From: Clostridia bacterium
GTDB taxonomy: Bacteria > Bacillota > Clostridia > Christensenellales > CAG-138
DNA: 64,000 nucleotides
Direction of reading: 5' to 3'
Assembly: GCA_017438865.1 (NCBI GenBank)
Contig: JAFRUN010000044.1
Coordinates: forward strand, 19,903 to 83,902
Below are positions 44,165 to 53,510 of this stretch, in pieces. Numbering within the stretch: position 1 is the stretch's first letter; each line of letters begins with the position of its first letter. Below the pieces are notes generated by a model. That model ran no database searches and was not told the origin of the DNA. It saw only the letters and a list, made by a program, of their open reading frames with translations. The position numbers and the translations under genes were made by a program.

Positions 44165-45529
44165 TTAGCCGACATAATAGCGTCCCTGCGCAAAGTGAAT
44201 GTTCTTTCCGCCGGACAGATCCGTATGGAAGAACAGGGCGAGTGAGATCGGACCGATTCTTCCGAGATACATGCAAAGAATGATCAGGATCCGTCCGAAG
44301 ACGGACAGATGGGGCGTCAGTCCGCGGGACAGACCGACCGTTCCGGTCGCGCTGAACACCTCGAAAACGGCATCTGCCATCGGTACGCCGTCGACGGCGG
44401 CGAGCAGAACGGACGAGAGCAGAGACAGCGTTAAGCTGAAGAACAGGATCGCCGCCGCTTTACGCACCAGCCCGGACGGGATGCTGCGCCGGAACGCTGC
44501 GGACTCCGGACGTCCGCGCACGAAGGACAGCGCGCTCAGAAGCAGAACGGCGATCGTGGCGGTCTTGATGCCGCCCGCCGTTCCCATCGGGGAGCCGCCG
44601 ATGAACATCAGGACGCTGCCGAACAGTACGGAGCCGTCGGAAAGACCGCTCTGCGGGATCGCGGAAAAGCCGGCAGTACGGTAGGTGACCGACTGGAATA
44701 CGGCGTTCAGGATCTTTCCGCTCCACGGCAGCGCGCCGAGCGTCGCGCCGTTCCGGTATTCCAGAAGCAGCGTTCCGGCGGCGCCGAGAACGATCAGAAT
44801 GAGAGTCGCCCACAGAACGAGCTTGGTGTGTTCCCCGAGGTGCCGGAAAAACCAGCGGACGCCGAACCGGCACTTTGCGGCTCTTTTTGCGGTCGTATAC
44901 GAATCGAACCACACGATGTAACCGAGACCGCCGACGACGATCAGAAGCATCGTAACGGTCAGCACATAAACGCTGTTTTGATACGGCAGCAGACTGTCCG
45001 GACCGATCAGATCGAGACCGGCGTTGCAGAATGCCGAAACCGAGTGAAACAGCGCGTACCAGAGCCCGCGGAAAAAGCCGTATTCCGGAACGAATGCGAA
45101 AGCATAGAGAATCGTGCCGACGCCCTCGATGAGAAGCACGCCGAGGATGACCTTTCGCAAAAAACGGAGCACGCCCTGCAGCGAGTCCAGATCGAACGCG
45201 TCGCGCAGGATCGCGCGGTTGCGGATCGTGAAGGATTTGCGCAGCAGAAGGAACAGGGAAGAGGACACGGCGACGATCCCGAGGCCGCCTGCCTGGATGA
45301 GCAGAAGGATCACGGCCTTTCCGAAGCCGGACCAGAAGGAGAACGTGTCGGCGACGACAAGACCGGTCACGCAGACGGAGGTCGTCGAGGTGAACAGCGC
45401 AGTCAGAAAGGATGCGGACGTTCCGTCCGCCGTTGCAAACGGGAGCATCAGAAGACCGGTCCCGATCGCGATCAGAAACAGGAATCCGAGCGGAACGATC
45501 TGTGCGGCGGACATCGAACGGCGTTTCAC
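44165..45529 (-). CDS. ktrB: KtrB-type potassium transporter
   Basis: A 454-residue Trk/Ktr channel subunit of the KtrB size. Filter-like motifs include TTSVCVTGLVV, SAFCNAGLDLIG, RTAGFSAIPQ and ATGTVGLSRGL. A GTG start at 45529 is chosen because AAAGGAGG lies 7 bases upstream; the next Met is 5 codons later. A good promoter is 45 bases upstream. I see no c-di-AMP riboswitch in the short leader. Confidence 0.93.
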   Translation of the reverse strand: MKRRSMSAAQIVPLGFLFLIAIGTGLLMLPFATADGTSASFLTALFTSTTSVCVTGLVVADTFSFWSGFGKAVILLLIQAGGLGIVAVSSSLFLLLRKSFTIRNRAILRDAFDLDSLQGVLRFLRKVILGVLLIEGVGTILYAFAFVPEYGFFRGLWYALFHSVSAFCNAGLDLIGPDSLLPYQNSVYVLTVTMLLIVVGGLGYIVWFDSYTTAKRAAKCRFGVRWFFRHLGEHTKLVLWATLILIVLGAAGTLLLEYRNGATLGALPWSGKILNAVFQSVTYRTAGFSAIPQSGLSDGSVLFGSVLMFIGGSPMGTAGGIKTATIAVLLLSALSFVRGRPESAAFRRSIPSGLVRKAAAILFFSLTLSLLSSVLLAAVDGVPMADAVFEVFSATGTVGLSRGLTPHLSVFGRILIILCMYLGRIGPISLALFFHTDLSGGKNIHFAQGRYYVG

Positions 45530-45573
45530 CGAGAACCTCCTTTCCGTCCGGCGCCGGACAATATATTAAATAT

Positions 45574-45602
45574 ATTATAGCGGGCGCAGTGCGATTTTGC
45601 AA
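45574..45602 (-). promoter_or_regulatory. Promoter of ktrB-ktrA
   Basis: Minus-strand TTGCAA, 17-base spacer, TATAAT. Confidence 0.85.
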
Positions 45603-45662
45603 GCATGGAAGAAGCGACCGGTTCCAAAGATGCAGTGTAACACCGATTTTACATCTTTTCTC

Positions 45663-45691
45663 TTGAACGAAGCATGAAAAAGCGGTATGAT
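45663..45691 (+). promoter_or_regulatory. Promoter of the dat-transglutaminase-dlt operon
   Basis: TTGAAC, 17-base spacer, TATGAT, 35 bases before the dat start codon. Confidence 0.7.
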
Positions 45692-45726
45692 ATGTTGAAT
45701 GATCCTGTGGCAAAGGAGGGCGGTCG

Positions 45727-46569
45727 ATGCCCGCGATCGGTTGGTACAACGGAATGCTCGGGAAACCCGCTGAAATGTCGGTCCCGATGAACGACCGCGC
45801 CGTGTATTTCGGCGACGGCTGTTACGAGGCGTGTGTCGCGTTCGGCACGCGCGTGTTCGCGCTGGACGCGCATTTCGACCGGTTTTACAACAGTTTAAGA
45901 GCGCTCGAGATCCCGTTTTCCGAGGATCGCGCCGCGCTGAAAGCGATCCTGACCGGGTGCCTTCAGGCGGCGGACGAGCCGTGCGCGGTACTCTACTGGC
46001 AGGCGTCCCGCGCAACGGCGCCGCGGACGCACGCGTTTCCCGGAAGCGGCGAGCCGAATCTTCTGGTCACGGTGACGCCGAAAACGCTTCTGCCGCCGGA
46101 ACGGACGCTGCGTCTCGTCACGACGGAGGACGTCCGCTATGCGATGTGCAACGTAAAGACGCTGAACCTGATCCCGAACATCCTTGCAAACGAGCACGCA
46201 AAGCGCAGCGGCGCGGACGAGGCGGTCTTTGTGCGCAGCGGTTTTGTGACCGAGGGATCGCATACGAACGTTCACATCCTGCAGGACGGCGCGTTGATCA
46301 CGCATCCGACGGACAACCGGATCCTGCCGGGCGTTACGCGCAGGATCCTCCTCGATCTATGCCGTGAAAACGGTGTTCCGGTCGCGGAGCGTCCGTTTAC
46401 AACGAAAGAATTGACGAACGCGGACGAGGTGCTGATCACATCCAGCACGCTCGGCGTCCGCCGCGCAGAAACCGTCGACGGCGTGCCGGTCGGCGGCAGG
46501 GCGGAAACGCTTTACAAACGGCTTTTAACGGCATACGGAGAGGTTTTTTCAAGGGAAATGCGGGCATGA
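45727..46569 (+). CDS. dat: Class IV aminotransferase, D-amino-acid transaminase type
   Basis: A 280-residue fold-type IV PLP enzyme. The catalytic lysine is in VKTLNLIPNILANEHAKRSGADEAVFV, the pattern typical of D-alanine aminotransferases. The phosphate-binding region EGSHTNVHI and the C-terminal TSSTLGV are present. D-alanine transaminase interconverts D-alanine and D-glutamate with their keto acids. Its coupling (ATGA) to a cell-surface protein and dlt-like genes suggests that it supplies D-alanine for envelope decoration. The related branched-chain and aminodeoxychorismate enzymes cannot be excluded. AAAGGAGGGCGG precedes the ATG. Confidence 0.82.
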   Translation: MPAIGWYNGMLGKPAEMSVPMNDRAVYFGDGCYEACVAFGTRVFALDAHFDRFYNSLRALEIPFSEDRAALKAILTGCLQAADEPCAVLYWQASRATAPRTHAFPGSGEPNLLVTVTPKTLLPPERTLRLVTTEDVRYAMCNVKTLNLIPNILANEHAKRSGADEAVFVRSGFVTEGSHTNVHILQDGALITHPTDNRILPGVTRRILLDLCRENGVPVAERPFTTKELTNADEVLITSSTLGVRRAETVDGVPVGGRAETLYKRLLTAYGEVFSREMRA

Positions 46570-48626
46570 AGCAAAGGGAGACGGGGGAAAATCAAACGCA
46601 GCGGCATTCGCTGTGGCGTTCCGTACTGACAGGGATTCTGCCGGTCTTTGCGCTTGCGCTCGCCGTTTCGTTTGTGCTGCTCTGCGTCGCTTACGGCGGC
46701 GTCCGTCCGTCCGTGACGATCGAGCTGGGCGAGGATTCGCCCGAGGTCGACGCATTTCTGAGAAAGGATTTTTCCGATGCGGAATACCTGTCCGCGCCGG
46801 AGGCGCACTATACGTCCGCGGGCAATTATCCGGTGCGCGTCTATGCGGACGGACGCACCGTTCCGGCGGTCCTGAAGGTCCGTGACACGCAGCCGCCGGC
46901 TGCGGCGGGAATCGATACGACCGTTCCCGCGGGGAAGGCGCTTTCGCCGGACCGGCTGATCCGGAACCTGCGCGACGGCAGCGTTGTCAAGGTCACATAT
47001 GAATCCAGGCCGGATTTCGACGCCGTCGGCGATTACGAAGCGGTCATTCTTCTGGAGGATGCGAGCGGAAACAGCTCGCGCGTCTTTTCAACGGTGCATG
47101 TGCGTACCGTCAGGGACGAGGTGATCGCGGAGGCGGGCGGTCCCGCGCCGGACGCGGACGCGTTTCTGGTCGGCGCATATGCCGACATAACGCTTTCGCC
47201 GATCACCGACGCCATGCTGCGTGAGCCGGGCGAATACCCGATCCGCATCACGACGGACGGGATCGAAGCAGAAAGCCGTCTTATCGTGCGCGACACGGTC
47301 CCGCCGCAGGGCGAGGGCGTCACGTTCATCGCCGCGCCGGGCGAACAGATCCGTCCGGAACAGCTTGTGACCGGCATCGTCGACGAGACCGAGGTGACCG
47401 CGTCGTTCCTTTCGGAGCCGGATCCCGACAGTCTGGATTCGCAGACGGTCGGCGTAGTCCTGACCGACCGCGGCGGCAATGAAACGACGGTGTACGCGAC
47501 GCTGCTGTTTACAAACGTAAAGCCGGTCGAGATCGAGGCGCGCACCGCGCAGCTCGATATTTCCGAACTTCTCGAAGAGGGGACGTATACCGAAGCGTCG
47601 CTGGATCCGTTCATCCCGGACGATCCCGGCCTGCATGTGCTTGCGGTCACGATCGACGGAAAGCGCAACCTCGCGCTGGTCGAGGTCCGCGACACGACGC
47701 CGCCCGAGATCAAAACGGTCAACGCCAAACGGTATCTGAACACGCCGGTCGACGCGGCGGCGCTTGTGAGCGTTACGGACCCGACGGAAACGGAGATCAG
47801 CTTCGTTTCGGAGCCGGACTGGACGAAGGAAAAACAGGAGGTGACGGTCGCCGCGACCGATTCGAGCGGCAACCGCAGCGAAAAGACCTTCACGCTGAAG
47901 CTGGTCGCCGATACCGAACCGCCGCATCTGTACGGCGTGAACGACCGCTACTGCTATACCGGCGAGCCGGTCGCGTACTTTGCCGAGGTCTATGCATGGG
48001 ACGAATGCGACGGCGAAGTCGACGTGCAGGTCGACGCCTCGAAGGTCAACAGCGAAAAGTCCGGGGATTATCCCGTGTTCTATACCGCAACGGACAAGGC
48101 GGGCAATACGGCGCGTAAAACGGTGTTCTTCCGGTTTGTGACGCCGCAGGTCGACGAACAGCGCGCGCAGGAGGTCGCGGACAAATACATCGCGAAGATC
48201 CTGACCGACGATATGACGCTTGCCGAGCAGATCGAAGCGATCTATAACTACATCTTCAAAAATTTGCGCTACAGCGCCCGGTCGAACAAATGGGACTGGC
48301 GCGGCGAAGCGGTCCGCGGGCTGACGACCGGCAGGGGCGACTGCTTCACCGCCTATGCCGCGGCGCGCCTGCTGCTTGAGCAGACGGACGCGCAGGTCGT
48401 CGCCGTACAGCGGATGAGCGAGACCTCGCATCATTACTGGATGTTCGTCAATATCGGCACGGGCTGGTATCACTTCGACGCCTGCAACGCATGGTCGGGG
48501 AAGAAGCGCTGCTTTATGTGGACGGACGCGCAGACGCGCCGGATCAGCAAATCCTACTGGCGTTACGACAAAACGCTGTACCCGCCGGTTGCGACGGAGC
48601 CGTACAACGGAGGAAACGGATCATGA
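46566..48626 (+). CDS. Membrane-anchored transglutaminase-like protein with Ig-like repeats
   Basis: A 686-residue protein. A short cytoplasmic tail and one transmembrane helix (about 20-42) lead to six or so bacterial Ig-like/DUF5011-type repeats, each closing with a VRDT-x-PP motif (e.g. near 103, 242, 377). A transglutaminase-like core (about 545-650) follows. The cysteine-histidine-aspartate triad is intact: Cys593 in GDCFTAY, His622/623 in SHHYWMF and Asp638 in HFDACNAW. Such extracellular proteins may act as proteases, cross-linkers or amidating enzymes of wall components. It lies between dat and the dltA-like gene, overlapping both, which suggests a wall-related function. Confidence 0.88.
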   Translation: MKQRETGENQTQRHSLWRSVLTGILPVFALALAVSFVLLCVAYGGVRPSVTIELGEDSPEVDAFLRKDFSDAEYLSAPEAHYTSAGNYPVRVYADGRTVPAVLKVRDTQPPAAAGIDTTVPAGKALSPDRLIRNLRDGSVVKVTYESRPDFDAVGDYEAVILLEDASGNSSRVFSTVHVRTVRDEVIAEAGGPAPDADAFLVGAYADITLSPITDAMLREPGEYPIRITTDGIEAESRLIVRDTVPPQGEGVTFIAAPGEQIRPEQLVTGIVDETEVTASFLSEPDPDSLDSQTVGVVLTDRGGNETTVYATLLFTNVKPVEIEARTAQLDISELLEEGTYTEASLDPFIPDDPGLHVLAVTIDGKRNLALVEVRDTTPPEIKTVNAKRYLNTPVDAAALVSVTDPTETEISFVSEPDWTKEKQEVTVAATDSSGNRSEKTFTLKLVADTEPPHLYGVNDRYCYTGEPVAYFAEVYAWDECDGEVDVQVDASKVNSEKSGDYPVFYTATDKAGNTARKTVFFRFVTPQVDEQRAQEVADKYIAKILTDDMTLAEQIEAIYNYIFKNLRYSARSNKWDWRGEAVRGLTTGRGDCFTAYAAARLLLEQTDAQVVAVQRMSETSHHYWMFVNIGTGWYHFDACNAWSGKKRCFMWTDAQTRRISKSYWRYDKTLYPPVATEPYNGGNGS

Positions 48627-50116
48627 AATCGGTGCTTGACGATCTGAAAAAACAGGCGGCGCTGCGTCCGGATCAGATGATGTTTTGGGATGAGTCGGAA
48701 ACGCTGACGTTTGCGGACGCCGCTGCGCGGTCCGACGCAATCGGCAGCGCGCTTTTAAGCCGGCGGGCGAACCGCGAGCCGGTGCTGGTGTTCATGCGCC
48801 GCGGCGGGGCGATGATCGCCGCGTTTTTCGGCGTGTGGAAGGCGAACTGCTTCTATGTGCCGGTCGACGCCGAAATGGGTGAGGCGCGCATCCGGTCCAT
48901 CGTCGAACGGGTGCAGCCGCGGTTTGCGATCGCGGACGGCTCCGCCGATCCGCTGCTCTCCTCCTGCGGGTTTGCGGGCGAACGGCTCGACGCAAACGCG
49001 ATCCTTTCAAAACCGGTCGATCCCGATGCGCTGGGAGCGGCGGAACGGGCGATGCTCGATTCCGATCCGGCGTATCTCGTATTTACAAGCGGCAGCACCG
49101 GCGCGCCGAAGGGCGTCGTGGGCGTGCACCGCGCGGTGCTCGATTATGCGGAGCAGATTACAAAAACGCTTCGCGCCGACGAGACCGACGTGTTCGGTAT
49201 GCAGGCGCCGCTGTATGTGGATGCGTGTCTGAAAGAGATCCTGTCCGCACTGCGCTGCGGCTCGCGCGTGGTGCTCGTTCCGAAAAAGCTGTTTCTGACG
49301 CCGGTCCCGCTGACGGAGTTTCTGAACGCGCACCGCGTCACGACGCTGTGCTGGGTGGTTCCCGCGCTGACGCTGATCTCCGCGCTGCATACGTTCGACG
49401 CGGTCGTGCCGCAGTATCTGAAGACCGTTGCGTTCGGCAGCGAGGTCATGCCGCCGAAGCAGCTTAAAATCTGGCGCGACCATGTTCCCGCGCGATATCT
49501 CAATCTGTACGGGCCGACCGAATGCACGGGTATGTCCTGCTTCTACGAGGTCGACCGCGATTTTTCGGACGGCGACCGGATTCCGATCGGGCACGCATTC
49601 GACAATACCGAACTCTTTCTGATCGACGAAAACGGAAACCGCGCGAACGAGGGCGAGATTTTGATCCGCGGAACGGCGGTATGTCACGGCTATTTCCGCG
49701 ATCCCGAACGCACCGCGGCGGCGTTTGTGCAGAATCCGTTGAATCCCGATTATCCGGAAACGGTGTACCGCACCGGCGATCTCGGACGGATCAACGACCG
49801 CGGCGAGCTGGAGTTTCTCGGCCGCAAAGACGATCAGATCAAGCATATGGGGCACCGCATCGAGCTCGGCGAGCTGGAAGCGGCGGCAAAGACCGTCGAG
49901 GGGATCGATGCCGCCTGCGCGGTATTCGACCGCGGGCGAAGCGTATTGGGACTGGTGTATGCCGGCGCTGCGGAAAAGGCGGAGCTGCTTGCGGCGCTGC
50001 GCAAAAAACTCCCCGAATACCTGCTGCCGAAGCAGACCGTGCGCGTCGACGCGCTGCCGCTGACCGAAAACGGCAAGACCGACCGGAAGGCGGCGTGTGC
50101 AATGCTGTACCGATAG
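48623..50116 (+). CDS. Amino-acid adenylating enzyme, DltA-like
   Basis: A 497-residue ANL-superfamily enzyme. The phosphate loop [12 protein letters not shown] is near 154, the A5-type motif [17 protein letters not shown] is near 293, the hinge region [31 protein letters not shown] is present, and the catalytic lysine is in ENGKTDRKA. In the dlt system DltA activates D-alanine and loads it on DltC. The downstream carrier protein, MBOAT and DltD-like genes support that role, and the D-amino-acid transaminase upstream fits D-Ala. The sequence is more like generic amino-acid adenylation domains than canonical DltA, so another amino acid is possible. Starts at ATG with GGAGGAAAC upstream, overlapping the previous gene by ATGA. 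Confidence 0.85.
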   Translation: [497 protein letters not shown]

Positions 50117-50124
50117 GAGGGGCT

Positions 50125-50358
50125 ATGGAAAAGCTGCTGGATATTTTAAGGGAGCTGCATCCCGAAACGGACTTTGAGACGGAGACGCGTCTCGTCGACG
50201 GCGGCGTTCTTTCCTCGTTCGATATCGTGATGCTGATCACGCGGATCGAGGAGGAGTTCGACGTCGTGATCCCGGCAAGGGATATCGTTCCGGAACACTT
50301 CAATTCCGCAAAGGCGCTTTATACGCTGATCGAAAAAATCTCGGAGCAGGACGACTGA
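50125..50358 (+). CDS. DltC-like acyl/aminoacyl carrier protein
   Basis: A 77-residue four-helix carrier protein. The phosphopantetheine serine lies in GGVLSSFDIVMLI (Ser30/Ser31), where the usual DSL/DSF has Ser in place of Asp. It would carry the aminoacyl thioester made by the upstream enzyme. TAGGAGGGGCT precedes the ATG, 8 bases after the previous stop. The stop overlaps the MBOAT gene (TGATG). The missing Asp of the DSL motif is unusual but found in some Dlt-type carriers. Confidence 0.88.
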   Translation: MEKLLDILRELHPETDFETETRLVDGGVLSSFDIVMLITRIEEEFDVVIPARDIVPEHFNSAKALYTLIEKISEQDD

Positions 50359-51935
50359 TGCTGTTCACGTCGTGGGCGTTTCTTCTGTTTCTGGCAGTAC
50401 TCGTGCCCGTGTACTTTCTGGTGCCGAAACGGATCCAATGGATCGTGCTTTTGCTCTTCAACGCGGTTTTCGTCTGCGCTGCGGGGGTTCTCGGCGCGGT
50501 CTTCATGGTCGTGACGATCGGCACGGTGTACGCGGCGTCGCGCGCGATCGACGCGCTGTATTCCCGTCAGCGCGAGACGCTTGCAGCCATAAAGGAAACG
50601 CACACGAAGGAGGAACGGAAACAGACGCGCCTGCGGTTCGAAAAACGCCGGCGGCTCGTTCTGATCGCGTGTCTCGCCGTCAATTTCGGCATCCTGTTCG
50701 TGCTGAAATACGGCGCGATGATCGGGCGCTTCTCCGCGGCGCTGTTCGGTACGCGCGCGTTCGGGCAGGATCTTGCGCTCACGATGGGCATTTCGTTCTA
50801 TACGTTTTCCACGGTCGGGTACCTGCTTGACGTATACCGCGAAACGATCCCGGCGGAAAAAAACCCCCTGAAGCTCGCGCTGTTCACCTCGTTTTTCCCG
50901 CTTCTGGTGCAGGGACCGATCACGCGCTTTGAAACGGTCGGACGAGCTTTACTCGAACCGCATTCGTTCGACGGACAGCGGTTTTTGTCGGCAGGTCTTC
51001 GCATCGCGTGGGGGTACTGGAAAAAGCTGATCGTCGCCGACCGGCTGCTCGTTGCGGTCAAGGCGCTCTGCGCGCGACCGGACGTGTATCGCGGGGATTT
51101 TATCCTTGTCGAAATGCTCCTCTACGCCGCGTGCCTCTATGCAGATTTCACGGGCGGCGTCGACATCACGATCGGCGTGGGCGAACTGCTGGGCGTCCGG
51201 ATCGAGGAAAACTTCCTGCGCCCGTATTTTTCCAAGAGCATCTCCGAATACTGGCGGCGCTGGCACATCACGCTCGGCGAATGGTTCAAGCGCTACGTCT
51301 ATTATCCGCTGTCGGTTTCTAAACCGATGCGCGCGCTGTCGAAGGGCACACGGAAACTCGGCGCCGGCGTTTCGCGGCGCGTTCCGGTATATCTGGCGAC
51401 GCTGCTCGTATGGGCGCTGACCGGCGCGTGGCACGGCAGCAGACCGACGTTCCTCGTCTGGGGACTTTTGAACGGCGCGGTGATCCTGATCTCCGAGGAG
51501 CTGAAGCCGCTTTACGCGCGGTTTCATAAGCGCTCTCCGCGGCTTACAGCGAGCGCGTTTTACCGCGGGTTTACCGTGATCCGCACGGTGCTGCTGCTGT
51601 CATCGCTGCGCATCCTCGACTGCTACGGCACGATAAAGGAAGCGTTTTCGTCCTTTTTCTCGATGTTCACAACGTGGAACTGGGGCGCGGTGTTCCGCGG
51701 CGGGATCCAATCGCTGGGGCTTTCGTATACCGACTATGCGATCGCCGGTCTCGGCGTGATCGCGATGTTCGCGCTGTCGATGACGCAGCGAAAGGGCGCG
51801 ATCCGGCTGCGCATCCGAAAACGCGGAACGGTGTTTTCCGTCTGCATGCTGCTCGTGCTGATCGGCACGATCCTGATCTTCGGGCGTTACGGCTTCGGCT
51901 TCGATGCGTCCCAGTTTATCTATAACCGGTTCTGA
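50358..51935 (+). CDS. MBOAT acyltransferase, DltB-like
   Basis: A 525-residue protein with about ten membrane segments. The MBOAT signature is clear: SEYWRRWHITLGEWFKRYVYYPL near 297, and the catalytic histidine region TGAWHGSRPTFLVWG near 355. It should transfer the activated residue from the carrier protein across the membrane to an envelope polymer such as teichoic acid, or acylate an exopolysaccharide. Placed after the carrier rather than before it, so the order is A-C-B-D instead of the canonical A-B-C-D. Confidence 0.9.
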   Translation: MLFTSWAFLLFLAVLVPVYFLVPKRIQWIVLLLFNAVFVCAAGVLGAVFMVVTIGTVYAASRAIDALYSRQRETLAAIKETHTKEERKQTRLRFEKRRRLVLIACLAVNFGILFVLKYGAMIGRFSAALFGTRAFGQDLALTMGISFYTFSTVGYLLDVYRETIPAEKNPLKLALFTSFFPLLVQGPITRFETVGRALLEPHSFDGQRFLSAGLRIAWGYWKKLIVADRLLVAVKALCARPDVYRGDFILVEMLLYAACLYADFTGGVDITIGVGELLGVRIEENFLRPYFSKSISEYWRRWHITLGEWFKRYVYYPLSVSKPMRALSKGTRKLGAGVSRRVPVYLATLLVWALTGAWHGSRPTFLVWGLLNGAVILISEELKPLYARFHKRSPRLTASAFYRGFTVIRTVLLLSSLRILDCYGTIKEAFSSFFSMFTTWNWGAVFRGGIQSLGLSYTDYAIAGLGVIAMFALSMTQRKGAIRLRIRKRGTVFSVCMLLVLIGTILIFGRYGFGFDASQFIYNRF

Positions 51936-51936
51936 T

Positions 51937-52977
51937 ATGAAACGAGAGCTTAAAACCGCAATCGGCATTCTGCTAGCCTGCATCGTGTTTTTCGGAGCGC
52001 TGTCCGCGCTTACGCGTCTTGCTGCGCCGAAGTATCACGACACGCTGATCGACGGGCATCTGACCGGTGAATACTACGATGAAAAGACGGATCACGACGT
52101 GCTGTTCGTCGGCGACTGCGAGGTGTACGAGAACTTCTCGCCGGTCACGCTTTATAACGAATACGGCGTCACGTCCTATATCCGCGGCGGCGCGCAGCAG
52201 CTCGTCTGGCATTCGTATTATTTTCTGAAGGACGCGTTGAGGGCCGAAACGCCGAAGGTCGTCGTCTTCAACGTTCTTTCGCTGAGATACGGCGAGCCGC
52301 AGTCCGAGGCGTATAACCGCCTTGCTTTGGACGGCATGCGCTGGGGCGCCGCGAAGGTCGGTGCGATCAAAGCGAGCATGACCGGGGGCGAGGACTTCAT
52401 GAGCTATGTGTTCCCGCTTCTCCGGTATCACGACCGCATCACGGCGCTGACGGCGGAGGATTTCGAATACTGGTTCAAAAAAGGCGATCCGGTTTCGTTC
52501 AAGGGCTATATGATGCACACGGGCGTCGAACCCGCCGCGGAAACGCCGCAGGAGATCTATGAACCGAACCTGCCCGAGCAGAGCTTCGCATGGCTTGAAA
52601 AAATCGCGGCGCTGTGTGAGGAGAACGGGATCGCGCTGGTGCTGATCAAATCGCCTTCGATCTATCCGGAATGGCATCCGGAATGGGACGCCGAGATCGC
52701 GGCGTTTGCAAAGGCGCACGGAGTGCGGTATGACAACATGATCACGGAAAACGATGCGATCGGCATCGATATGCAGACCGATACCTACGATCAGGGACAG
52801 CATCTGAACGTTTACGGCGCGGAAAAGCTCTCGCGCTGGTTCGGGAAGGTCCTAAAAGAGGCATACGGATTAAAGGATCACCGGGGCGAGGCGGCTTACG
52901 ATGCGGACTACGCGGCGCTGACCGAACGGTACGAGGCGGAAAAACAGAGACAGCTTTCGGAGGAAAACGGAGCATGA
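51937..52977 (+). CDS. DltD-like SGNH-type membrane-anchored protein
   Basis: A 346-residue protein with one N-terminal transmembrane helix (about 8-28) and an extracellular domain with DVLFVGDCEVYENFSP (SGNH block I-like, with Cys/Glu in place of the usual GDS serine) and DTYDQGQHLNVYGAEKLSRWFG near 285 (the D-x-x-H block). The layout matches DltD and AlgX/AlgJ-like partners of MBOAT proteins. The absent canonical GDS serine makes catalysis doubtful and is worth checking. It starts one base after the MBOAT stop and overlaps the next gene by four bases. Confidence 0.8.
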   Translation: MKRELKTAIGILLACIVFFGALSALTRLAAPKYHDTLIDGHLTGEYYDEKTDHDVLFVGDCEVYENFSPVTLYNEYGVTSYIRGGAQQLVWHSYYFLKDALRAETPKVVVFNVLSLRYGEPQSEAYNRLALDGMRWGAAKVGAIKASMTGGEDFMSYVFPLLRYHDRITALTAEDFEYWFKKGDPVSFKGYMMHTGVEPAAETPQEIYEPNLPEQSFAWLEKIAALCEENGIALVLIKSPSIYPEWHPEWDAEIAAFAKAHGVRYDNMITENDAIGIDMQTDTYDQGQHLNVYGAEKLSRWFGKVLKEAYGLKDHRGEAAYDADYAALTERYEAEKQRQLSEENGA

Positions 52978-53510
52978 AACGAACGATACTTTTTTTGACG
53001 GCGCTGCTTATGCTTGCGGCGATCGGCTGCGGACCGGCGAAAGCAGACGATCCGAACACGGTGTTCATCGATCCGAACGCGGTGCGCGGCGGCGAGTACG
53101 GCGATCTGTACTTTGAAGCATACGGCGTGCGCTTCGGCATCTACGACGAAACGGAACAGGTCCTTTCGGCGCTGCCCGCGTACAACAGCACGTTTTCGGA
53201 ACAGTCCTGCGCGTTTCCGGGTGCAGACGTCAGCTATTCGTTCGGCGGATTCCGGATCATGACCAATGAGATCGACGGCGTCAGCCGCATTACGGGGATC
53301 TCGGTAAAGGACGACACCGTGAAAACGCCGCAGGGCCTGTATATCGGCATGTCCGAGGCGGACGCGCGCGCGGCGTTTCCGGCGCTTCCGGAAAGCGACT
53401 GGAACGCGGAGGACGGCACGGCGCTGCTGTCGGTGATCGTGGAGGACGGCTTCGTCACGCGCATCGAGTATTCGCCTGCGGTCGGGGAGGATGGATATGC
53501 GATTCCGTAA
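52974..53510 (+). CDS. Small lipoprotein of the dlt-like operon
   Basis: A 178-residue protein with a signal peptide ending AAIGC (lipobox), so it is probably lipidated at Cys19. The mature part carries short beta-rich motifs (GVRFGIYDETEQVLSALP, YIGMSEADARAAFPALP) that resemble the repeats of BLIP/SmpA-like small lipoproteins, but I cannot assign a family. It overlaps the DltD-like gene by ATGA and the next gene by 14 bases, so it is part of the same transcript. Confidence 0.82.
   Translation: MKRTILFLTALLMLAAIGCGPAKADDPNTVFIDPNAVRGGEYGDLYFEAYGVRFGIYDETEQVLSALPAYNSTFSEQSCAFPGADVSYSFGGFRIMTNEIDGVSRITGISVKDDTVKTPQGLYIGMSEADARAAFPALPESDWNAEDGTALLSVIVEDGFVTRIEYSPAVGEDGYAIP

Noticed and set aside
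45530-45600. c-di-AMP (ydaO) riboswitch before ktrB
   Set aside because: The promoter lies only about 45 bases before the start codon, too short for that aptamer, and none of its conserved segments is visible.
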